A DNA stretch of 64,000 bases from Hymenopus coronatus (taxonomy: Eukaryota > Arthropoda > Insecta > Mantodea > Hymenopodidae): assembly GCA_030762935.1 (NCBI GenBank), contig CM060892.1:91174827-91238826 (forward strand). Reading direction: 5' to 3'. Positions 57,066 to 64,000 of the stretch are shown here, piece after piece. The stretch's first letter is position 1, and each line of letters begins with the position of its first letter. The notes under the pieces are model-generated. The model worked only from the letters and a program-made list of their open reading frames with translations. It was not told where the DNA came from and did not search any database. Both the position numbers and the translations under genes were made by a program.

Positions 57066-57425
57066 GGTTCAAGGTCACATTTCCCTCTTAAAGCGGACAT
57101 GCAATACCTCCACGGTGCCAGGGTTTGCTTTGAACTGCCTGTCAGTTTAGAAAAAGACAACAATAACATTTCTCGCTCCACGGCAAATATCAGTGTCAAA
57201 CTAATAAATTAGTAGCAAGGTTTTTAATCCATTCTATTCCTTTATTGTATTACGTTTTATTTGGTTAAGTACAATAATTTGGTTTAGTATTCCTTGCATT
57301 AGACATTTTACTTCCTTTCTTTATTTGTTCATGCCTTAGTGCTAAGTTCGAGAGGATGGGCAGTAACCGCACAGCTGTCAGTGCGGAGGGGTTACGCGGA
57401 AAGCCACCAGATGTGACCTTGAACC
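57066..57425. mobile_element. 360-bp segment with 15-bp perfect inverted ends
   Basis: GGTTCAAGGTCACAT at 57,066-57,080 and its exact inverse complement at 57,411-57,425. Could be a small MITE, though no target duplication flanks it. Each arm contains TCAAGGTCA, the monomer site of FTZ-F1/ERR-type nuclear receptors, so a paired regulatory element is the alternative. Interior is GC-richer at both ends. Confidence 0.5.
57364..57394. other. Compact hairpin near right inverted end
   Basis: TAACCGCAC (57,364-57,372) pairs with GTGCGG (57,381-57,386) and, after a 3-nt bulge, GGTTA (57,390-57,394); the loop is 8 nt. Confidence 0.75.
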
Positions 57426-58490
57426 GCCTATCTTAAATGAAAATACTGTAGACTTGCCAAAGGTATAACAGTGTCTTCGAGACTCATTGGCTGTGCTTTA
57501 ATGACAAGAGAATACATGAGAGGTTTGCTGTAGTGGCTTTCCTTTCAAGTCCCGTTCCGCAAATATGCCCATAAACCTGGTTACAATGCTTTGCCTACAG
57601 AATCCAATTTTATCGTAAGAGCCCATTTTATCCCGCAACAAAGCCTAGAATGCAAACAGCTGCATGTTAGGAATACATTCTTTACAGTTTATGAATTTAA
57701 TAGCATTCTATTTTTACAAATTTACCGAGGCTTCGCAGCTAGCCTAGCTGCCTCCGCTGCTAATTTAGCCTGGGTTTCAGCATTTTTACACTCTGAGGTA
57801 TGCTTTAAGTAAAAACTTAACGTCATTTCTCGGAATTGTCTGGATTTTGACACTGGCTTTTGGTGGGTTAGCTAAAAATGTTAGAGCGTTATTAAAATAA
57901 AAATGTAAATACGCTAATAGTTTATAATAGACATCATTTGTTTATGACCAATGTTTATCTTTAGCTTATAATGAGTAAGGATATTTTTATATCATACTTC
58001 ATTAAATTGTTTTTCTTGCGGAATTTCTACTCTACGTCTTTCCAAAATCAAGAGAGATTATCTTTCTAGTAGAGTATATGCATGAAAAACCACGCGCCTA
58101 TTTTGCGTGCCCAAAGATACCCATTTACTCTTGATTACCGTTGATAATAACGGTCATAACAGTAACTTCTCAATAGTACCCTACTTAATACGATATTTAG
58201 TAACACATCATTTGACTCCAGCGCGCATTTAAGTCAGGATTGACATAGCATTCTGATACTGTTTTGTTCTTACAATTTATATAAAATATAACATATTGCT
58301 GAAATTCTATTTTATAGGATTTTCTAACTTATGAGGCCAAAATATTTATTATCTAGATCTCAATAATACCTTCTCTAAATACTAAAAAAAATGAATGCTC
58401 ACTGCATCATTGCTCTCATTGCATTTTATGAGTAAAGGAATCTATACTAACATAACCAGAGAAATTAAAAGAAGAAAAGAGACGTATGTC
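57426..58490. other. Unclassified sequence
   Basis: The 73-codon plus frame at 57,591-57,812 is unrecognised and not supported as a gene. Confidence 0.5.
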
Positions 58491-58494
58491 AGGT

Positions 58495-58632
58495 ATGACA
58501 CTGATGTAGCATGGCATGAGAATGGAGCCCTGGGGGAACCGGAGAACCCAGAGAAAACCTGCCTCTACGCGCATTTTCTACCATAAAACTCACATGCGTT
58601 CGCTTGGGATCGGCTAGGCCACGGCGCAGCCG
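58495..58632 (-). repeat. SINE family 1 fragment
   Basis: Contains 'GGAGAACCCAGAGAAAACC', 'CACATGCGTTCGCTTGGGATCG' type block and 'GGCTAGGCCACGGCGC'. The middle of the head between the A and B boxes has been lost. Confidence 0.8.
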
Positions 58633-59490
58633 AGGTTACCTTCATAACAGTTGTGGTAAACTGATGATAAGACTATCCAACTCTGGTTGTTTACTTAAAC
58701 ATGAATATAATTTGTGACTCATAGTTAGCACTACATGTACATGAATAAAAATCACATAAATATTAGCAAATAAAAGGTGGGATTTAAATGTTAGACTTCA
58801 AGCACCAAATATAGTTGTATTCCATGTCTGCTATAACAGATATAACAAAAGTTAGAGGATTGAATACAATTCGTGCACATACAGTCAGTAAAATATGCCT
58901 AACACGCAGGTCCTCAAGCAATGAATGAAGTAAATTTTACAATTACAGCATAAACGGAAAGTGAATAATAAAACAGGATCTCTGACAAAGTGTATTATGC
59001 AGTGATGAGAGAGAAAATACATTTACTTATGTGCAACATATGAAATCAGAAAAAAAAAAAAGAAGGCAGAATGCTTTTAAAACGTAATTTTATATCTCGT
59101 ACCAGAGATTATAGTTTCGCTGATTTGTTTTTAATTATTTTGGCACCGTTTGAATACTTTAAACAATCAAAACAATGATAGAAATATATTCATTATATAG
59201 TATGGACCAATTGATTGATGAAATCATGTTGAGTTATAATAATTGGCCCCCACAGCGGGTTTGCCCTAAGCATGCATTTTTCGAGCATAAGTTTATGGGA
59301 GTTTGCTTCTGTGACAAAGTGGATAAATGTGCATTTAGAATGGATAGTAGAGTCCAGAAACCGGAACACTGAACATAGTAATATGATGTGGAAGATTTTA
59401 CAAGTACATACATCTGTAAACATTTGTAATTTAGATCAACCACAAAATGCATAATTGTTTTTCAAACTTCTCCCTTATTTTGTTTATGTC
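58633..59490. other. Unclassified AT-rich sequence
   Basis: Nothing recognised. Confidence 0.5.
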
Positions 59491-59494
59491 ATAT

Positions 59495-59935
59495 AGAATG
59501 TGCAGATCTTGTGAGACTATTCCCAGAAAATTTAACATAAATATACTTCATTTCTCATCAATTACTTTAAAAATATGACATTTTAATAAAAACACTAGTA
59601 ATTGTTTAGAAAATAATTTTTTTATAAAATTTTCCATACAAGTATAAAAGGTAGTTGAAGTGCGGGGATTTTCCTGAAAATTATCGTGTCGCATATAAAG
59701 ATGTTGAACATAATTGCCAAGTTGAGTATTTAACGGGCATTGCGTTGTGGGTTATGCTACTTACACACACATTCACGCACACACACGCACACGCACACCT
59801 TTTTCTAAAAATATATTTTTTTTTGTCTGGACTCAGGGGTCCCAAAACGTATTTCCGAAGAGATCTTGAGTTTAATACAATAACTTCTCTACCAACTATG
59901 TACATTTTACATATATGAACGAGAAAGTAGACGGA
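59495..59935 (-). repeat. R870 copy, 5' half
   Basis: 'GACTATTCCCAGAAAATTT', 'TTATCGTGTCGCATATAAAG', (CA)n-like tract at 59,762-59,798 and the end 'CTATGTACATTTTACATATATG' with GAGAAAGTAGA. The 3' half is missing. Confidence 0.85.
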
Positions 59936-60950
59936 ATGTAATAAAATGCAACATTAAGAGGGCTTTAGTTCAGCTTTTTCCAATTATTGTGGAGCAGAAT
60001 TTCTATACCAATAATAAAAACAAAATAAAATAAAAAAGAGAAACAACTGAACTATAGTTTTCTTACTGTATAGTTTTATTACGTTTTATTTTATATATAA
60101 GCATCCAGTTTTTGCGTAGTTAAATTTCTATATGCCAAAAAGTACCTATATATGGCAGCAGCCAGAAAAAAAATTAAAATATAAATTGTAGTTTGAATTT
60201 GTGTGAGAAAATAAGTATTCGGAATGAGACGAAGAGAAAACTCGTGCAAAATTGCCAAGATGTCACCATAAATAATATTACGCGCGAAGTTTACGTGGTC
60301 GGAAGTATTGCTGAAGTAATATGTAAAGGCACATATTAAAAAGAAATAATGTATTTTAAAGTGTATCTTATTAAATAATCTAGTTTTATGTATTTATATG
60401 TTACAAAGTAACAAATGAAATTGGTAATTTAAAATATAAGGAAAAAGCATTGTTGATGCCCCAAAGCATCAAGAGACATGTACAAGAAGGAGAGACATTT
60501 TTTCTGTAACATCACTTTCGTCGTCGGGTGAGGACGCAATCCAAGTGATGTGATATATTCAAATATGTACAATTAATATTTTGTGTTATTAAGCCATCGG
60601 AAACGATGAGCTTCAAACTGCATCATTAAATTGAATAAATGCGTATAGTTATTTCTGTTAAAATGCGGGTTATTGTTTAAAACATAAGTCCATAATTCCA
60701 GACTCCGAGAGTAAGCATAAAGAAAAAGAAGAGATTATCGCTCGACTCCTCAATCAAGACCGAGAAACATTTTTAATTATTATATAAAACTACGCGAACG
60801 GAATTTATTTTAAAGTAATATCCGGTAATAACAGTTTATTATTATTGCGAAGGGCTCGTATTTAAATAGAAAAGCAAATTCATAATATACGCTTATACCA
60901 CTTAGCATTTTTATTCTGTCTTTTGTTTCTTTAATTTATATCAGTACATC
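59936..60950. other. Unclassified sequence with small hairpin
   Basis: TTGATGC (60,453-60,459) and GCATCAA (60,466-60,472) form a short perfect stem with a 6-nt loop. Nothing else recognised. Confidence 0.45.
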
Positions 60951-60954
60951 TCAT

Positions 60955-61775
60955 CTGTTGCATTTACATGACTTTATCAATACTAAAACAAACTGTTCTT
61001 ACAGAAGCAGATATTTCTAAGTACTTCATGAATATTCGTACAAACATTTTCAGAAATGGTTTTATTACATAGTTCTTTGTAGATAGGTGAATACATAGGT
61101 TAAAGCGATAGTCAAATATTTCAAGTGCCAATCGCTATGTGGTGCTATTTGACATCCCGTTGTTTTCTTGAAGAGAGAAATATGCATAATATTTCCCATT
61201 TGACAAAAATATTAACATTTTTAAATTGAATCAAATACCTGAAATACTTGGGAAATATTTAACCCACAAAAAGTATATATACACACACCTCCGCAAGCAT
61301 TTGACAGATTATGTTTAAATGAGATTTCCAATTGCAATAAGATGTTCTCTATTATGATTTTCCAGTTAGTCCAGAATGAAGAGGACTTCCAAGACTACTC
61401 CCAGGAAATTCAGAATATATATTTCATTGAACATTATAAAACCTCTGATTGTAATAAGAATCCGTTAGAGCCATTTTTGAAAGAAATAACAATTTTAGGA
61501 AAATGTTCCATGTAAGGCGTAGTTTGGTGGCGTGATTTTCTTGAAACTTTTTGTGTCGTTTTTGGAAACTGCTGAACTTAAACATAAAGTTTAGTATTTA
61601 ATTGACATTCTTTAGCTATGCTGTTCACACACATGTGCACGAATTTCTAAAATGCATTTTTATTGAGGAGATTTCAAAAATACTCCGGTGAAAACTCCAC
61701 ATCGTGTTTTTTGGTAGAATACAGTACTTTTTCTATCTATTATGCACATAATTTTTTGTGCAGAAATTAAAAATG
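60955..61775 (-). repeat. R870 dispersed repeat, near full length
   Basis: From 'CATCTGTTGCATTTACATG' and 'AGCGATAGTCAAATATTTC' to 'TTTTTGGTAGAATACAGTAC' and 'GTGCAGAAATTAAAAA'. The A-rich stretch and dinucleotide tract are short. Confidence 0.85.
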
Positions 61776-62979
61776 GTGAATTCAAAATATAAAAGAGGAT
61801 GTACACGATTTAACGCCTCATATTACAAGATGAAATAGGTAAGCAACTTCGGTTATTGTAATAAAAGTGAAATCCCTCTCGTATTATGATTACTTCATGG
61901 ATTATACTGAAATTACAAAGACTGTCACAGTCCTCGTATAATATTTTACCAAATACCACTGTTGCTTATAAGTTTTATTACGAAAATTAATTGAGCTTTC
62001 ATAACCACACTTCTTGTCACTAAAATTAACAGCACAACCAGCATTTGCTATGTTCTATAACATCACCAAAAATGAAAATTACTCGTGATATGAAGGTATG
62101 TCTCTCTCTCTTTTGTTTACTAATTAGATACTATTTTGGAAACATAAACACTATTGACCTATTCCGTTCCACCATTGGTAGGTGAACCATACATCTAAGT
62201 TATTCACCCTCATTCTTTACTACTGAATTTCTATGACGAGTATGGATACGCAGGGCAAACACCATAGAGTTTGTATAAACAGACCGCAAATTAAAAACAA
62301 ATACTTGGACTAAACTCACCCTCAGAGTAAAAGTTTATTTAGGAAAGTTCTCGTTTTTGTCTGGAAATAATTGATATTCAGTACAAATTAATCTGATATA
62401 GTGTAAACGTTTTCAAGATTGTTTCATATGTTGAACTGTTTACATTAGTTGTTGATTTTATTTAGTTTTAAGATAGACATCTATGTATTGTATAATTTAA
62501 TATTTCCATAATTTTAAAATATATTTCCAAGCCCTAAGGCTCACCATCGTTCATCACTTTGAATATCTCATTAAGAGATCATTAGTTGTGAAGTACATGG
62601 CTTTTATCACCCTTTTGTCCCCCGTAACGACCGGAATTTGGAATTCAGGTTCTATCTCTGTATGTCTAACCAGCCGCCACTGTGCTGCGAATCGGATGGC
62701 CTGGAACTTTGCCCAAATCGATTTTAACGTGCAGAATAGTACTACTAGCACTCTTGAGAAAGAGAAAACTTGTGCCAGCTCGATGTAGGCCATAGGATGA
62801 GCAACTCTTGATGACGAGCTCATATAACCCTAGGTCTGGGCATCCAAAAGTTGCTGAAGGACGGTCCAGCCTGATAGACAAACATAGAAATGTTTCACAT
62901 TGGCGTTTCAGCAATGAAATTGTTTTTCTTTAAGGGAAAATGTCATGTCTTCTTCCATTATTTACCCTTCTCGTATGCA
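61776..62979. other. Unclassified; GC-balanced block at the right
   Basis: Positions 62,530-62,930 are GC-balanced and hold two overlapping minus frames of 89 and 82 codons (62,554-62,823 and 62,666-62,914). Texture and position fit a SINE or LINE body, but no motif was recognised, so no gene is called. Confidence 0.4.
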
Positions 62980-63240
62980 GCACTTAGACCCCATCAGGAA
63001 TTGCAAGTTCTGAGCCTGGGGTCAGATGCCTGTTGAGGAGCAGACGAACTCTGGATCAACTCAAGAGTGGTTGGGAGTGAGGAAAAGGAAAGGAAATGTG
63101 ATTATGGAGTAAATGATGGAATTAACGACAGGAGAAACCTCAGAACCCGGAGAAAACTCTCCCAGACGCCGCTATAGCTATCACAAATCCCACATATGGT
63201 CTTCTGGGATCAAACCAGGACTGGTGAGAGGCGAGCGTTA
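62980..63240 (-). repeat. SINE family 1, extended-tail variant
   Basis: Head at the right with a B box (GGTTTGATCCC on the minus strand), then 'GTGGGATTTGTGATAGC', 'TTTTCTCCGGGTTCTG', 'ACTCCATAATCAC'. The far tail 'CTCAACAGGCATCTGACCCC' is shared with 40,500-40,730. Confidence 0.8.
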
Positions 63241-64000
63241 AGGAAAAATGTCAATTTGATATATTACTCACTGAAATAGTTGGCCTTGCCCATGGTTTGA
63301 CGTTTAGTTTTACCACATTTAGCAATGTCGAAAAGCCATGATTTTCTTCGGACGTATGCATTTAGAAATTATTAATAATACCCTCAAAAAATAATTAAAA
63401 TTCAAGACGTTACCAAGAAAGAAAAGTAACCGAACAAACAATATGCAAAATCACGGTTGAAGAACCACAGAGTTATTGTGAATGCAGTTCTAATACGTGT
63501 TGCCACATTTGGGGCGACTTTTCGAAATTTAAACAGAAAATCTCAGATTGGAAGCAGTAATATCAGTTTAAATATCGTCAATATGTCCTTGTTTATTTTC
63601 ATTGACCAAATTAAATTAAACTACTAAGAAAGCGAAAGAATGAAAGAAAAATCAACAAAATGTACATATAAAACATAAGAGGAAGAAGAAGAGCACTTCG
63701 TCTGGTTTAATGCTATGCTGTTATCCATGCCCATTCATCCTTTGTATATGCCATCTAGTTTGATTTTGCATATCAAACTTCCCATCGAGGAAGAAACCTG
63801 ACGGTTACAAAAATTGAGACACTACAAATATTATGAAAGGTGAGTGTCCAAAAATCGGGGTATGATCACAGAATGTGTTATTATTAACAACGTATTTATT
63901 GCTGTATGTTAATAATGCTTGAGTGCCATAGAAATGTTGTAATAGATGCAATTACATTGAATTCCTCGTTTTATTTTACATCAATAAACAATCCCATGAA
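63241..64000. other. Unclassified AT-rich sequence
   Basis: Nothing recognised to the end of the window. Confidence 0.5.

Noticed and set aside
60453..60472. Small perfect hairpin as histone-type 3' end
   Set aside because: Stem sequence does not match the histone stem-loop and there is no coding region upstream.
62554..62914. Two overlapping minus frames of 89 and 82 codons with fair composition
   Set aside because: No recognisable domain, splice or start context; composition fits a retroposon body. Left as unclassified.

Overview
The window looks like non-coding nuclear DNA of an animal, most likely an arthropod. It is strongly AT-rich and has no long ORF (the longest open frame is 155 codons and lies in a repeat). 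It is full of tRNA-derived SINEs with A-box/B-box heads, and it carries decayed non-LTR retrotransposon fragments whose reverse transcriptase resembles elements common in insects. The insect guess is inference; no species is claimed. No bacterial-type operon, rRNA, functional tRNA or CRISPR is present.

The dominant content is one dispersed repeat of about 0.85-0.9 kb, called R870 here as a working label. I recognise about 24 full or partial copies, summing to roughly a quarter of the window, on both strands. Each copy runs in the same order: a start around ACTTTCTCTAC, a 'CACCCAAAAATTCGATA' block, an internal (GT)n tract, a 'GCGACACGAAGATTTTC' block, a 'TTTTGATTAAAATA' block, an 'ATCTTGAATTTTCTGGGAATAG' type block, a 'TTTTGAGATATTCCTTG' block, 'GCTTTTAAAAGATTTGACTAT', 'TTATCTTGATTAGC', and an end 'AGAAAGTCATGTGAATG'. 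Two head-to-tail junctions (25.3 and 38.3 kb), an internally inverted copy (5.6 kb), a copy inside a LINE (34.9-35.8 kb) and a copy broken by a pogo-like MITE and a SINE (31.2-32.9 kb) show it is an old, mobile or amplifying family. I cannot assign it to a known class.

Layout. 0-8 kb: SINE pieces, R870 copies, a (GA)n tract and a 360-bp TCC polypyrimidine tract. 8-20 kb: R870 copies interrupted by SINEs, a LINE RT fragment (14.2-14.8 kb) and a GC-richer element at 15.9-16.4 kb with three E-boxes, a perfect heat-shock-type element and a TCF-like palindrome, possibly a solo LTR. 20-24 kb: mostly unclassified. 24-40 kb: dense R870 on the minus strand, a LINE split by R870 (34.0-36.1 kb), and the only stretch that looks like a real protein-coding exon (36,863-37,060 +, acceptor, 65 codons, stop, poly(A) signals). 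40-52 kb: SINEs, another LINE tail and a strong hairpin at 48.2 kb. 52-58 kb: a promoter-like cluster (two CACGTG boxes, CCAAT, TATA) at 54.72-54.83 kb followed by a 23-bp tandem array, a SINE, consensus splice donors and a 40-bp tandem array resembling a retroelement primer-binding site; then a 345-bp segment bounded by 15-bp perfect inverted repeats at 57.07-57.43 kb. 58-64 kb: two more R870 copies, SINE fragments and unclassified sequence.

No set of genes works together here. The biology visible is layered transposon insertion around, at most, one terminal exon and one promoter-like region. Element boundaries are read by eye and are good to about 10-30 bp.
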